Shown here piece after piece: positions 1 through 7,404 of a DNA stretch of 18,327 nt. The first letter of the stretch is position 1, and every line of letters begins with the position of its first letter. The translations under genes were made by a program, and so were the position numbers. The notes under the pieces are model-generated. The model had not been told where the DNA came from. It made no database searches and was given only the letters and a program-made list of their open reading frames with translations. This DNA comes from JBDUDK01 sp040002995 (GTDB lineage Bacteria > Actinomycetota > Acidimicrobiia > Acidimicrobiales > Ilumatobacteraceae): positions 1 to 18,327 of the forward strand of contig JBDUDK010000099.1 in the NCBI GenBank assembly GCA_040002995.1, in the 5' to 3' direction.

Positions 1-239
1 TCGGCGGAGGCGGAGATGACCGCGATCACCGCGCCGACCACGACCGTGTCACCTTCGTTCGCGCGGATCTCGGCGAGAAACCCTGCCTCGGGCGAGGGAA
101 CCTCGGTGTCGACCTTCTCGGTGGACACCTCGAACAGTGACTCGTCGGCCTTGACTGCGTCGCCGACCTTTTTGAACCACTTGGTGATGGTGCCCTCGGT
201 GACGGTCTCACCGAGCTGGGGCATGATGACGTCGGCCAT
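1..239 (-). CDS. Dihydrolipoamide acyltransferase (E2), N-terminal lipoyl domain, partial
   Basis: This is the E2 component of a 2-oxoacid dehydrogenase complex, which carries acyl groups on a lipoyl-lysine between E1 and E3. Only the first 79 residues are in the window; the gene runs off the left edge. Those residues are a full biotinyl/lipoyl domain: the opening MPQLGETVTEG, then FEVSTEKVDTE, where Lys42 is the expected lipoylation site. The ATG shares one base with the lpd stop (TGATG), and a GGAAGGAG sequence lies upstream inside lpd, so the two are translationally coupled. Gene order lpd-E2 is common in Actinobacteria. Whether it serves pyruvate or 2-oxoglutarate dehydrogenase cannot be told from the lipoyl domain; the aceE gene elsewhere in the window makes pyruvate plausible. 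Confidence 0.9.
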   Translation of the reverse strand, partial: MADVIMPQLGETVTEGTITKWFKKVGDAVKADESLFEVSTEKVDTEVPSPEAGFLAEIRANEGDTVVVGAVIAVISASA

Positions 240-1648
240 CAGACGTTGAGGCTCCTTCCGGTGAGCGAGAGCATCGTCTCGCCAAACAACTCCGACAACG
301 ACGGGTGCGGCTGCAAGAATTCGGCGACCTCGGCCACGGTGGCCTCCCAATTGACGGCGAGGTATCCCTGACCGAGCTGCTCGGTGACCCACGGACCCAC
401 CATGTGGACGCCCAGAATCCGACCAGCCGTGCCGTCGGACTGCTTCTCGGCGATGACCTTCACCAGCCCATCGACCTCACCGATGATCAGCGCCCTGCTG
501 TTGGCCCGGTACTGATGCTTGCCGACGACAACGTCGAACCCGGCCGCCTTCGCCGATTCCTCTGAATGGCCGGCGAACGCCACCTCGGGCTGGCAATAGA
601 TCGCCCAGGGCACCCGGTCGTACATGACGGGCGCGCAGGGCTCGCCGAGGATTTGCTTTACGGCGAGGATCGCCTCGGCATAGCCGACATGCGCGAGTTG
701 GGGACCGGCGATCACGTCGCCGATCGCAAAGACACCGGGCTCCGCCGTGCGGCACCACTCGTCGACGTTGATGAACCCGCGGTCGTTGACGACGACAGCG
801 GTGCCGTGCAGGCCCAACTCATCGACGTAGGGGCGCCGGCCCACCGACACGATCACGACCTCGACGTCGACCGACTCGCCGTCAGCGAGCTTCACGCTGG
901 TGCCGTTTTCGTTGGGCGTGTGGCCGGTGATAGTCACCCCCGTTTTGATGGCGATGCCCTTCTTGCCAAAGGCGCGCACCACCACGGCCGCAACATCGGC
1001 GTCGACGCCCGGCAGGACCTTGGGCAGAGCCTCGAGGATCGTGACGCGAGACCCGAGATCGGCAAACGTCGAGGCGAACTCACAACCAATCGCGCCGCCA
1101 CCGATCACCGCGATCGACGCCGGCACCTTGTCGAGCATCAGTACCTCGTCGGACGTCATGATGATGCGCCCATCGGGATCGAATCCCGGAATCGACCGGG
1201 GCACCGAGCCCGCAGCGAGCACGATGTTCTTCCCGCGAAGCTCGACCGTGCTGCCGTCGGCGGCGGTGACGGTGACGGTGTGGTTCGGGCCGAGCGTGCC
1301 GACCCCTTGATGCGAGGCGATCTTGCGGCTCTTGATGAGGCCGGAAAGGCCCTTCCAGAGTTGATCGACGATCTTTTGCTTGCGGGCCTGGCTCACGGCG
1401 AAGTCGACAGTGGGCGGGCCGGAGTTGATGCCGAACTCCGACGCGTCGCGCACGTGGCGATAGGTCGCCGCGGTCTCGAGAAACTCCTTCGCGGGGATGC
1501 AACCGCGATGCAGGCAGGTGCCTCCCACCTTGTCCTTCTCGACGAGTGCAACCGTGAGTCCCGCACTCGCGGCGTACAGCGCGGCGCCATAGCCACCAGG
1601 GCCACCGCCGATGATCACGAGATCAAACTGCTCGGCCGTATGAACCAC
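239..1648 (-). CDS. lpd: Dihydrolipoamide dehydrogenase (E3)
   Basis: This FAD flavoenzyme reoxidises dihydrolipoyl groups on E2 using NAD+. The 469 residues are the normal length. Visible motifs are the FAD dinucleotide site GGGPGG (14-19), the redox disulfide in GGTCLHRGCIPAK (Cys45, Cys50), the NAD site VIGGGAIGCE (181-190), the second FAD motif FAIGD (307-311) and the C-terminal base pair HPSLSE (His448, Glu453). I chose the GTG at 1648 because homology begins there; an open frame runs far upstream but is a shadow of the transglutaminase gene. AAAGGGAG sits almost against this GTG, an unusually short Shine-Dalgarno spacing, so the exact start is slightly uncertain. The stop overlaps the E2 start. 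A GC hairpin in the upstream 77-base gap may separate it from the preceding operon. Confidence 0.96.
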   Translation of the reverse strand: MVHTAEQFDLVIIGGGPGGYGAALYAASAGLTVALVEKDKVGGTCLHRGCIPAKEFLETAATYRHVRDASEFGINSGPPTVDFAVSQARKQKIVDQLWKGLSGLIKSRKIASHQGVGTLGPNHTVTVTAADGSTVELRGKNIVLAAGSVPRSIPGFDPDGRIIMTSDEVLMLDKVPASIAVIGGGAIGCEFASTFADLGSRVTILEALPKVLPGVDADVAAVVVRAFGKKGIAIKTGVTITGHTPNENGTSVKLADGESVDVEVVIVSVGRRPYVDELGLHGTAVVVNDRGFINVDEWCRTAEPGVFAIGDVIAGPQLAHVGYAEAILAVKQILGEPCAPVMYDRVPWAIYCQPEVAFAGHSEESAKAAGFDVVVGKHQYRANSRALIIGEVDGLVKVIAEKQSDGTAGRILGVHMVGPWVTEQLGQGYLAVNWEATVAEVAEFLQPHPSLSELFGETMLSLTGRSLNV

Positions 1649-1673
1649 TCCCTTTGAAAATGGCCCTTTGATG

Positions 1674-1721
1674 GGCGCGGGCAGGCTACCCGGCCGACCG
1701 CGTGACCGCTCTGCCCGCGCC
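1674..1721 (-). terminator. Perfect 11-bp GC-rich inverted repeat between the transglutaminase gene and lpd
   Basis: The arms 1674-1684 and 1711-1721 are perfectly complementary (GGCGCGGGCAG / CTGCCCGCGCC) around a 26-base loop. The stem lies in the 77 bases between the transglutaminase stop and the lpd start. No U-tract follows on the minus strand; the next bases are ATCAAAGGGCCATTTTC. It could be a U-tract-poor actinobacterial terminator or an RNA-processing/attenuation element separating the peptide-type operon from lpd-E2. That role is inferred; only the repeat itself is seen. Confidence 0.45.
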
Positions 1722-1725
1722 GGCG

Positions 1726-2706
1726 CTACTGCTGCTGTTGTTGCTGCTGGGCGAGGCGAGCGCGCCGTTCGCGTGCGGCGTGCATGCGCGCTTGGGCCTC
1801 CTTGGCGGCCCGACTTCGCGCCGCGGCGATGTCGATCACCGGTTGCGGGCCGACCCTGCGCATCTCCACGGCGACGTCGAGCGCCGTGCCGGCCTGCCCC
1901 GAGAACACGCCTCGCAGCGGAGGCACGTCGCCGTAGTCGCGGCCATGGCCGATCTTCACGTGACGGACACCGACCTCTTGGGCGTTCGTCGGATCGAGCG
2001 CCAGCCAGCCGAGGTCGGGAAGGGCCGCCTCGAACCACGCGTGCGTCTGCACTTTGACCACGTCCCCCTCCCCCTCCACCCCGGTGGCATCGTTCGTGGT
2101 GAACAGATAGCCCGACACGTAGCGCGCCGGAATGCCCAGGCTGCGACACATCGCGACCGCGAGGTGGGCGTAGTCCTGGCAGACACCCGAGCCTCTGGCC
2201 AGCACCTCTTCGACTTCGACGCCGACGTAGGTGGTGCCGGGCGCGTAGCGCAGCGCCTCCCCCACCCGGTTGTAGAGCGCCAGCAGCACGTCGATGAGGT
2301 TCGGGCCCGCGAGCTCGGCCTGATGGCGGGCCTCGGACACGATGGCGTCGCTCCACGCGGTGTGCTCCGTGGGCTCGAGGTACTCGAGGTAGTCGTTGCG
2401 AAAGCCACTGCTGCGCACCGTTTCGAACTGCGGGGCGGCGGTGATCACGGGGGTCCGCCGCGTTTCTACCGAGGCTTCGGCCACGACCTCGAGACTGCCG
2501 TGGGGTTCCCGGACCCCAAACGTGTCGACGCGTGTGCCCCAATAGTCGGTGAACGAGAACACGCGGGCACCGGGCGATGTCGACACACGAGCGGAGATGA
2601 GTTGCTGGCGCTGGTCGGTGATCGGTACGGCACGTAGTTCGTTCTGCGACTCGCGCACCGGCTCCTCGTACACGAAGCGACAGCGATAACGGATGTCGAG
2701 TCGCAT
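1726..2706 (-). CDS. Transglutaminase-like cysteine peptidase/transferase with poly-Gln C-terminus
   Basis: This is a 326-residue protein of the bacterial transglutaminase-like family. Residues 1 to about 80 form the bacterial transglutaminase N-terminal beta domain (opening MRLDIRYRCRFVYEEPVRES). The papain-like core follows, with the triad visible as Cys176 (GSGVCQDYAH), His222 (QTHAWFE) and Asp238 (LALDPTN). No signal peptide is seen, so it should act in the cytoplasm. The tail after about residue 295 is Ala/Arg-rich and ends in seven consecutive glutamines, which is unusual. The ATG shares a base with the alpha-E stop (TGATG) and has no clear Shine-Dalgarno sequence, indicating coupled translation. 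In many bacteria this family is linked to alpha-E and circularly permuted ATP-grasp proteins. It may ligate or cleave peptide amide bonds made by the ATP-grasp partner; that substrate role is inference. Confidence 0.92.
   Translation of the reverse strand: MRLDIRYRCRFVYEEPVRESQNELRAVPITDQRQQLISARVSTSPGARVFSFTDYWGTRVDTFGVREPHGSLEVVAEASVETRRTPVITAAPQFETVRSSGFRNDYLEYLEPTEHTAWSDAIVSEARHQAELAGPNLIDVLLALYNRVGEALRYAPGTTYVGVEVEEVLARGSGVCQDYAHLAVAMCRSLGIPARYVSGYLFTTNDATGVEGEGDVVKVQTHAWFEAALPDLGWLALDPTNAQEVGVRHVKIGHGRDYGDVPPLRGVFSGQAGTALDVAVEMRRVGPQPVIDIAAARSRAAKEAQARMHAARERRARLAQQQQQQQ
1729..1749 (-). repeat. CAG/CAA microsatellite encoding the terminal poly-Gln of the transglutaminase
   Basis: Seven consecutive Gln codons (CAG, CAG, CAA, CAA, CAG, CAG, CAG on the coding strand) directly precede the TAG stop. 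The mix of CAG and CAA argues against a very recent pure-repeat expansion. Confidence 0.85.
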
Positions 2707-3692
2707 CAGTCGGGGCCGACGGGCTCGGCCGCGGGCGTGAACGCCACCGGCGTGATCTCCACCTGCAGGTTGCGGAAGTACTGGAACGCGATGGCGTTGG
2801 CGACCTCTCGCACACACGCTTGGATGTGGTCGAGCATCTCGTGCAGCCCGTCGGTGAGGAGCTCGGGCACGTCGAGAAACTCGAGCTCCGACCGGATTCG
2901 ACCGAGCAGCCGCTGCGGCGGTCCGAGCTCGTCGGCCGGGCCGAGGCGGAGCAGATCCTTCTCCGCCTGACGCAAGCAATACAGGACGCTGCGCGGGATG
3001 TTGCGAGCGAGCAGGAGGAACTCGACCAGGTGGGCCGGGTCCATCGACGCGCCGTACACCTTGCGAAACGCCTCGCTGCTCGATGCCGACTTCAGCACAC
3101 CGAGCAGCACATGGAAGCGGTCGACTTCGGCCACGCTGGCCAGCTCGCTGTAGCGCACATTCAGGAGCCGGCAAGTCATCTCCGCCCGCTCCAACATCCA
3201 GCCCAACATCAAGAAGCGCCACCCGTCATCGCGCGGCATCGTCTCGGCGGCCACGCCGGCCACGGTCTGGCAGCGCCGTTTCACCAGGCCGTAGAGCTCG
3301 TAAGGCTGTTGCGTCAGGTCGTTGTGGAGGTCCCGCGCCTGTAGTTCCAGATAGAAGGAGTTGACGGCTTCCCAGAACTCCGTCGACACGAGTTCGCGGA
3401 CGCTGCGCGCGTTCTCACGCGCCCGGCCCACGGCCGACACGATCGCGCCCCCCGCCGTCGGATCGAGCACGAGGAACTCGCTCACCGCCGAGGCATCGAG
3501 GGGCAGCTTGCGGCGGACGAAATCCTTTTCGACATTGAGCACCACGAGCAGATCGAGCCACGACTGTTGGGCTTCGTGCGGTGGCGACTCGAGAAGGCCG
3601 TGATAAGTGACGTCGAGGATGCGCGCGGTGTCCTCGGCCCGCTCGAGGTAGCGCCCCGTCCAGAACAGGCTCTCGGCGTGCCGCGCCAGCAT
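2706..3692 (-). CDS. Alpha-E domain protein (DUF403)
   Basis: This 328-residue, largely helical protein opens with the family signature MLARHAESLFWTGRYLERAE (residues 1-20), followed by DTARILD. No enzymatic residues are recognisable. Alpha-E proteins almost always sit beside circularly permuted ATP-grasp and transglutaminase genes, and comparative genomics predicts a shared amidoligase/peptide-synthesis pathway; the biochemical job of alpha-E is unknown. The ATG at 3692 matches the family N-terminus; a longer open frame to 3737 adds 15 non-homologous residues and would overlap the ATP-grasp gene. The start overlaps the ATP-grasp stop as TGATG, and GGGGAGG lies seven bases upstream of it, so it can also be initiated independently. 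Its own stop overlaps the transglutaminase start. Confidence 0.94.
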   Translation of the reverse strand: MLARHAESLFWTGRYLERAEDTARILDVTYHGLLESPPHEAQQSWLDLLVVLNVEKDFVRRKLPLDASAVSEFLVLDPTAGGAIVSAVGRARENARSVRELVSTEFWEAVNSFYLELQARDLHNDLTQQPYELYGLVKRRCQTVAGVAAETMPRDDGWRFLMLGWMLERAEMTCRLLNVRYSELASVAEVDRFHVLLGVLKSASSSEAFRKVYGASMDPAHLVEFLLLARNIPRSVLYCLRQAEKDLLRLGPADELGPPQRLLGRIRSELEFLDVPELLTDGLHEMLDHIQACVREVANAIAFQYFRNLQVEITPVAFTPAAEPVGPD

Positions 3693-5170
3693 CAGGGCGC
3701 CTCCCCCTGTGCCCGCGGAGCCTCGGAAAGCACCCATGTGTCCTTCGAACCGCCGCCCTGCGAGGAGTTCACGACGAGGGAGTCCCTGCGCAGCGCCACC
3801 CGTGTCAGGCCGCCCGGGATGACCTCGACCTGCTCCCCCGACAGCACGAACGGGCGCAGGTCGATGTGGCGGCCTTCCATGTGATCGCCGACGAGTGTCG
3901 GGTGGCGCGACAGCTGCACGACCTCTTGGGCGATGTAGCCGCGTGGGTTGGCATCGATGCGCTTGCGGAAAAGCTCGATCTCCGCGTCGCTCGCCGACGG
4001 ACCGATCATCATGCCGTATCCACCGGATGCCGATACCGGCTTGACGACAAGCTCATCGAGTCGCTCGCGACACATCGAGCGTTGGTCTTCGTCCCAAAGG
4101 ATGTAGGTGTCGACGTTGGGGAGAAGGGGTTCCTCGTTCAGGTAGTAGCGGATGAGGTCGGGCACGTACGCGTAGACGGCCTTGTCGTCGGCAACCCCGT
4201 TACCGATGGCATTGGCGATCGTGACGTTGCCGGCGCGAGCCGCCGCGAGCAGTCCTGGGACGCCGAGCACCGAATCGCTCCGGAACGGCACGGGGTCGAG
4301 AAAGTCGTCGTCGATGCGCCGGTAAATCACATCGACGCGTTCGAGCCCGCGCGTGGTCCGCATGAAGACCACGTGCTCGTCGACGACGAGATCAGGGCCC
4401 TCGACGAGCTCGACGCCCATCTGGCGAGCCAGGAAGGCGTGCTCGAAGTACGCGCTGTTGAAGACGCCTGGTGTGAGGACCACCACGGTGGGATCGCCGG
4501 CCGCTGCGGGCGCGACATGGCGCAGCGCCGACAGCAGAGAAGCGCCGTAATGATCGACCGAGCGGATGTGCTGCGACCCGAACAACGTGGGCAGCACCCT
4601 CGTCATCGCGGCGCGGTTCTCGAGGACGTAAGAGATCCCACTTGGGTTGCGCAGGTTGTCTTCGAGCACCCGGTAGGTACCGGCCGCGTCGCGCACGATG
4701 TCGATGCCCGCGACGAGACAGCGAGCACCTCTCGGAACAGGGATGCCGAACGCGTGGCGCTCGAAGCCCGGGCTCGAGACGATGAGCCACTGCGGCACGA
4801 TTTTGTCCTTGACCGCGGCGCGCTCGCCCACGTAGAGGTCGTCGAGAAACTGGTTCAACGCGGTCACCCGCTGGATGAGGCCCGCCTCGATGTGCTCCCA
4901 CTCGTCGGCCGGGATGATGCGAGGCACGAGATCCATGGGAAACGTGCGCTCGATACCGTCGCCCTCGCCGTACAACGTGAACGTGATACCGGCCGAGCGG
5001 AAGGCCCGATCGCGGAGTCGCTCGCGGCGGCTCAGCTCCTCTGGCGACAACAGCGAGAGGCGCTCGACGACTTCGCGGTAGTGCGCCCGTACGAGCGATG
5101 TCGGCCCGATTACCTCGTCGAAGAACCCCTGGGGGTCGTATCCGTCGAAGATGGAGCGGGCAGGGCTCAC
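3692..5170 (-). CDS. Circularly permuted ATP-grasp type 2 protein
   Basis: This is a 492-residue predicted ATP-dependent carboxylate-amine ligase related in fold to glutathionylspermidine synthetase. Family signatures are clear: DLVPRIIP (80-87), VLEDNLRNPSGISYVLENR (168-186), the NAIGNGVADDKAVYAYVP stretch (320-337), the Gly-rich VVKPVSASGGYGMMIGP (375-391) and HIDLRPFVLSG (435-445), which holds acidic and basic residues of the permuted active site. Start choice: GTG at 5170 overlaps the lipoprotein stop as GTGA, and homology begins at ARSIFDGYDP. A longer frame to 5224 would run inside the lipoprotein gene. No strong Shine-Dalgarno sequence is seen, consistent with coupling. The substrate pair is unknown; with alpha-E and transglutaminase it probably makes or attaches a short peptide or amine conjugate (inference). 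Confidence 0.94.
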   Translation of the reverse strand: MSPARSIFDGYDPQGFFDEVIGPTSLVRAHYREVVERLSLLSPEELSRRERLRDRAFRSAGITFTLYGEGDGIERTFPMDLVPRIIPADEWEHIEAGLIQRVTALNQFLDDLYVGERAAVKDKIVPQWLIVSSPGFERHAFGIPVPRGARCLVAGIDIVRDAAGTYRVLEDNLRNPSGISYVLENRAAMTRVLPTLFGSQHIRSVDHYGASLLSALRHVAPAAAGDPTVVVLTPGVFNSAYFEHAFLARQMGVELVEGPDLVVDEHVVFMRTTRGLERVDVIYRRIDDDFLDPVPFRSDSVLGVPGLLAAARAGNVTIANAIGNGVADDKAVYAYVPDLIRYYLNEEPLLPNVDTYILWDEDQRSMCRERLDELVVKPVSASGGYGMMIGPSASDAEIELFRKRIDANPRGYIAQEVVQLSRHPTLVGDHMEGRHIDLRPFVLSGEQVEVIPGGLTRVALRRDSLVVNSSQGGGSKDTWVLSEAPRAQGEAP

Positions 5171-5862
5171 GGCGCCCAGAACTGGTCGACGCTCGCGATG
5201 TTGCCGTCCTTCACCGTGACCCACACGCCGAACGGCGCGTACATGAAACCCGACGGCATCGATGAGGGGGCGGGACCGGCCGACGCGGGATCCTTCGACG
5301 CCAGCCAGAGCCGCACGAACTCGTCGCCTCCAACCGCGTAGACACTTCCGGGATCGCTGGAGTTCGTCACCGTGACGAGCGCTTTGCGTGTGAGATCGAT
5401 CGTGCGCGTCGAGTTCGGGTTCTCCCGCACGTAGTAGTCGTTCGTGAACTCCTGCCCGTCTTCCTTGGCCGCGGCCTCACCCGCCGGACCAGAGAAGAAA
5501 CCGTGGAACTCGACAGCGATAGACGCCGGACCGGTTCCTCCGGGCGTGGCGGCCACGACGACGCCGAAATACACGCCGTCGGCCATCGTGCCGACGGGCG
5601 CGGGCGGCGGCGCGCTCACGGCCGGAAACGCGGGCAACGTCGCCGGGGCGTAGCCGGTCGGCTGATCGGGCAGGGTCGTCGTTGCTTGAGTGCTCGATGT
5701 GGTGGTCGGCTCAGTGGTGGCGGTCGTGTCGGCGGTGGTGGTCGTTTCCTGGGCGCTCGTGCTGGTGGTCTCGGGTGGCGGCGTCGTCGCGGTGGTCGCA
5801 GTCGAACTCCCGCATGCCGTCGCCACGGCCACCAGACCCAGTGCCGCGATTCGTGCCCTCAC
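5167..5862 (-). CDS. Thr-rich linker lipoprotein, conserved actinobacterial type, function unknown
   Basis: This is a 231-residue predicted exported lipoprotein. A short n-region (MRAR) and hydrophobic segment lead to a lipobox-like VATAC with Cys17; -3 is Ala rather than Leu, so the lipobox is imperfect. Residues 18-65 are a low-complexity Thr/Ser/Ala/Glu linker like those that carry a domain away from the membrane. The C-terminal 140 or so residues have TMADGVYFGVV, TNDYYVRENPN and GVWVTVKDGNIASVDQF, which resemble a hypothetical domain I recall in other actinobacterial lipoproteins (not verified). The GTG at 5862 follows a good AAGGAGG four bases upstream and overlaps the preceding stop as GTGA; its own stop overlaps the ATP-grasp start. 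An exported protein heading a cytoplasmic ligase operon is the odd point. Confidence 0.82.
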   Translation of the reverse strand: MRARIAALGLVAVATACGSSTATTATTPPPETTSTSAQETTTTADTTATTEPTTTSSTQATTTLPDQPTGYAPATLPAFPAVSAPPPAPVGTMADGVYFGVVVAATPGGTGPASIAVEFHGFFSGPAGEAAAKEDGQEFTNDYYVRENPNSTRTIDLTRKALVTVTNSSDPGSVYAVGGDEFVRLWLASKDPASAGPAPSSMPSGFMYAPFGVWVTVKDGNIASVDQFWAP

Positions 5863-6278
5863 GTAGCCTCCTTGAGCTGCCAGGACCGCCGCTCGGTCCC
5901 TTGACCGTAGATGGCGATGAGCCCGACCGGATCGATTCCCTTGGCGTCGAACACAACATCGCAGATACCACCGCCGAGGCACCCGGCACCGGCTGAGAGC
6001 CTGGGCACGAGCCGGCCGGTGCGGGTGAGCAATGCCCAACCGTTCGCGTCGGCGCTGGCACCGGCCAGCCGCACCGACAGGCGCACCTCCGAACCGGCGA
6101 CTTCGTGGTTCACGAGCGTGGCATCGACGGCACCCACCTTCGCAGTCTGGCCTTCGGTGAGCAGCGCGACTGTGGAGTCCTTGTGCCGGCCCGACAGGAG
6201 CACGAGCTGCACGCCGCCCGCGAGCAGGATCGCGAGACCACACGCGAGCGCGATCGCGATCAGCTTGCGTGTACTCAC
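5859..6278 (-). CDS. Small membrane-anchored protein, function unknown
   Basis: I do not recognise this 139-residue protein. It has a positively charged start (MSTRK), one hydrophobic segment at about residues 5-28 that probably acts as an uncleaved anchor or signal, then an extracytoplasmic-looking beta-rich region with two cysteines six apart (Cys100 and Cys106, in GAGCLGGGICDVVFD) that could form a disulfide. It is the first gene of the coupled minus-strand run, and its stop overlaps the lipoprotein GTG as GTGA. The GTG at 6278 is preferred because a TAGCAT -10 element lies eight bases before it; the longer open frame upstream crosses the divergent OB-fold gene. Chain position makes a link with the lipoprotein likely, but no function can be given. 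Confidence 0.72.
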   Translation of the reverse strand: MSTRKLIAIALACGLAILLAGGVQLVLLSGRHKDSTVALLTEGQTAKVGAVDATLVNHEVAGSEVRLSVRLAGASADANGWALLTRTGRLVPRLSAGAGCLGGGICDVVFDAKGIDPVGLIAIYGQGTERRSWQLKEAT

Positions 6279-6320
6279 CGACCTTGATGCTAGGGCCGGC
6301 GACGGTAAGGTTTCCGTTCG
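6279..6320. promoter_or_regulatory. Divergent 42-bp intergenic region with interleaved leaderless-type promoters
   Basis: On the plus strand TTGATG (6284-6289), a 16-base spacer and TAAGGT (6306-6311) form a promoter ending nine bases before the OB-fold ATG. On the minus strand TAGCAT (6292-6287) ends eight bases before the GTG at 6278. Neither start has a properly spaced Shine-Dalgarno sequence. TANNNT six to nine bases upstream of a start codon is the known pattern of actinobacterial leaderless transcripts. The minus -10 overlaps the plus -35, so the two promoters should compete. Confidence 0.55.
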
Positions 6321-6671
6321 ATGGGCCTGCGGGATCGGCTGCGCCGGACGGCGGCGACGCTCGACGAACTCCATGACGATCGGCTGCAGGGCCGCTTCGG
6401 GAAGCTCGACGTCGTGCCCATCGCCCAGGCGACGCTGCGGGTGCCGATCCGCATCGGCGGCGAAATCAGCCGGATGCGCATGGTGCCCCGCGCCGGATCG
6501 CCGAGCTTCGAGGTGACGGTCAGCGACGGCTCGGCCGAGGCCGTCGCGGTGTTCACGGGCCGCCGGACCTTGGCCGGCATGGAGCACGGCCGGGGGGTGC
6601 TGCTCGAAGGGGTCTGCCACCCCGAGAAGGGCCGCCCCGTCATGCTCAACCCGAGCTACACGCTCCTCTAA
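6321..6671 (+). CDS. OB-fold nucleic-acid-binding-like protein
   Basis: This 116-residue protein resembles the single-domain OB-fold proteins found beside the ceoB/ceoC pair in Actinobacteria (Rv2694c-type in Mycobacterium tuberculosis, as I recall). Residues 28-115 give alternating beta strands typical of an OB barrel, with SRMRMVPRAG, FEVTVSDGSAEAVAVFTGRR and GVLLEGVCHPEKGRPVMLNPSY. No catalytic motif is present. No Shine-Dalgarno sequence is visible and the ATG sits nine bases after a TAAGGT -10, so it is probably leaderless. It converges on ceoC with 19 bases between stops. Its molecular role is not known to me; nucleic-acid binding is only suggested by fold. Confidence 0.82.
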   Translation: MGLRDRLRRTAATLDELHDDRLQGRFGKLDVVPIAQATLRVPIRIGGEISRMRMVPRAGSPSFEVTVSDGSAEAVAVFTGRRTLAGMEHGRGVLLEGVCHPEKGRPVMLNPSYTLL

Positions 6672-6690
6672 ACCCGCCCAACCGACAGAT

Positions 6691-7404
6691 TTATCCCTCA
6701 GAGGAGGAATTCTCTCCCGTCGGCGGGTTCGTGGCGTCCCCGACGAGGATCTGGCGGACGCCTTCCGCGCTGTCCTCGGTGACGAGCACGATGACTTCGT
6801 CGCCGGCCCGGACGACGGTGTCGGTGGTGGGCGCGATCACCCGCGCGTTGCGCACGATGCCGACCACGCTCGAGTTGCGCGGGAGATCGAGCTCGTCGAT
6901 CCTGCGATCGACGGCGGGCGAGTCTGTCGCCAGTGTGACCTCGGCGAGATGGGCCCGTCCCCCTTCGAACGCGAGCAGGCGAACGTAGGAACCGACGGCA
7001 ACAGCTTCCTGTACGAGCGCGGTGAGTAGATGCGGCGTCGACACCGAAACGTCGACCCCCCAACTCTCGTTGAACATCCACTCGTTCTTCGGGTTGTTGA
7101 CGCGGGCCACGACACGCGGCACGCCGAACTCCTGCTTGGCCAGTAGCGAGATCACGAGATTGTCCTCATCGTCGCCGGTAACTGCCGCGACGACGTCGGC
7201 ACGCTCGAGGCCGGCCGTTGCCAGGCTCGTGACTTCGCAGGCGTCGAGCTCCATCCATGGGACGCCCTCAGGCTCGCCGTTGCTGAGAGCGCGCCGCACA
7301 ACCGACGGATCGTTGTCGAGGATCAAAACGTCGTGACCGCCGCCGTGCAACTGCTCGGCCACGAACTTGCCGACACTTCCGCCTCCAGCGATGACCACGA
7401 GCAT
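6691..7404 (-). CDS. ceoC: TrkA/RCK-type K+ transport regulatory protein (CeoC-like)
   Basis: This is a 237-residue cytosolic regulator of potassium transport. It has a TrkA-N Rossmann domain (nucleotide site GGGSVG at 7-12, ribose-binding Asp30, TGDDEDN near residue 96) and a TrkA-C domain from about residue 135 (RRIDELDLPRNSSVVGIVR, ending in AGDEVIVLV). A short acidic/serine tail follows. The ATG overlaps the stop of the upstream TrkA gene (TGATG), with GGAGG nine bases upstream, so the pair is one operon and the proteins probably form a hetero-assembly. Order and strand match ceoC in mycobacteria. No TrkH/KtrB membrane subunit lies in the window; the divergent APC permease is the only candidate partner here. 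Confidence 0.93.
   Translation of the reverse strand: MLVVIAGGGSVGKFVAEQLHGGGHDVLILDNDPSVVRRALSNGEPEGVPWMELDACEVTSLATAGLERADVVAAVTGDDEDNLVISLLAKQEFGVPRVVARVNNPKNEWMFNESWGVDVSVSTPHLLTALVQEAVAVGSYVRLLAFEGGRAHLAEVTLATDSPAVDRRIDELDLPRNSSVVGIVRNARVIAPTTDTVVRAGDEVIVLVTEDSAEGVRQILVGDATNPPTGENSSSEG

Noticed and set aside
239..2815. 858-codon minus-strand frame upstream of and including lpd
   Set aside because: Everything before residue 469 from the C-terminus is Arg/Pro-rich shadow of the transglutaminase gene; lpd homology begins at the GTG 1648.
3866..5341. 491-codon plus-strand frame opposite the ATP-grasp gene
   Set aside because: Composition (His/Arg/Asp-rich) is that of a reverse-strand shadow and no domain is recognisable.
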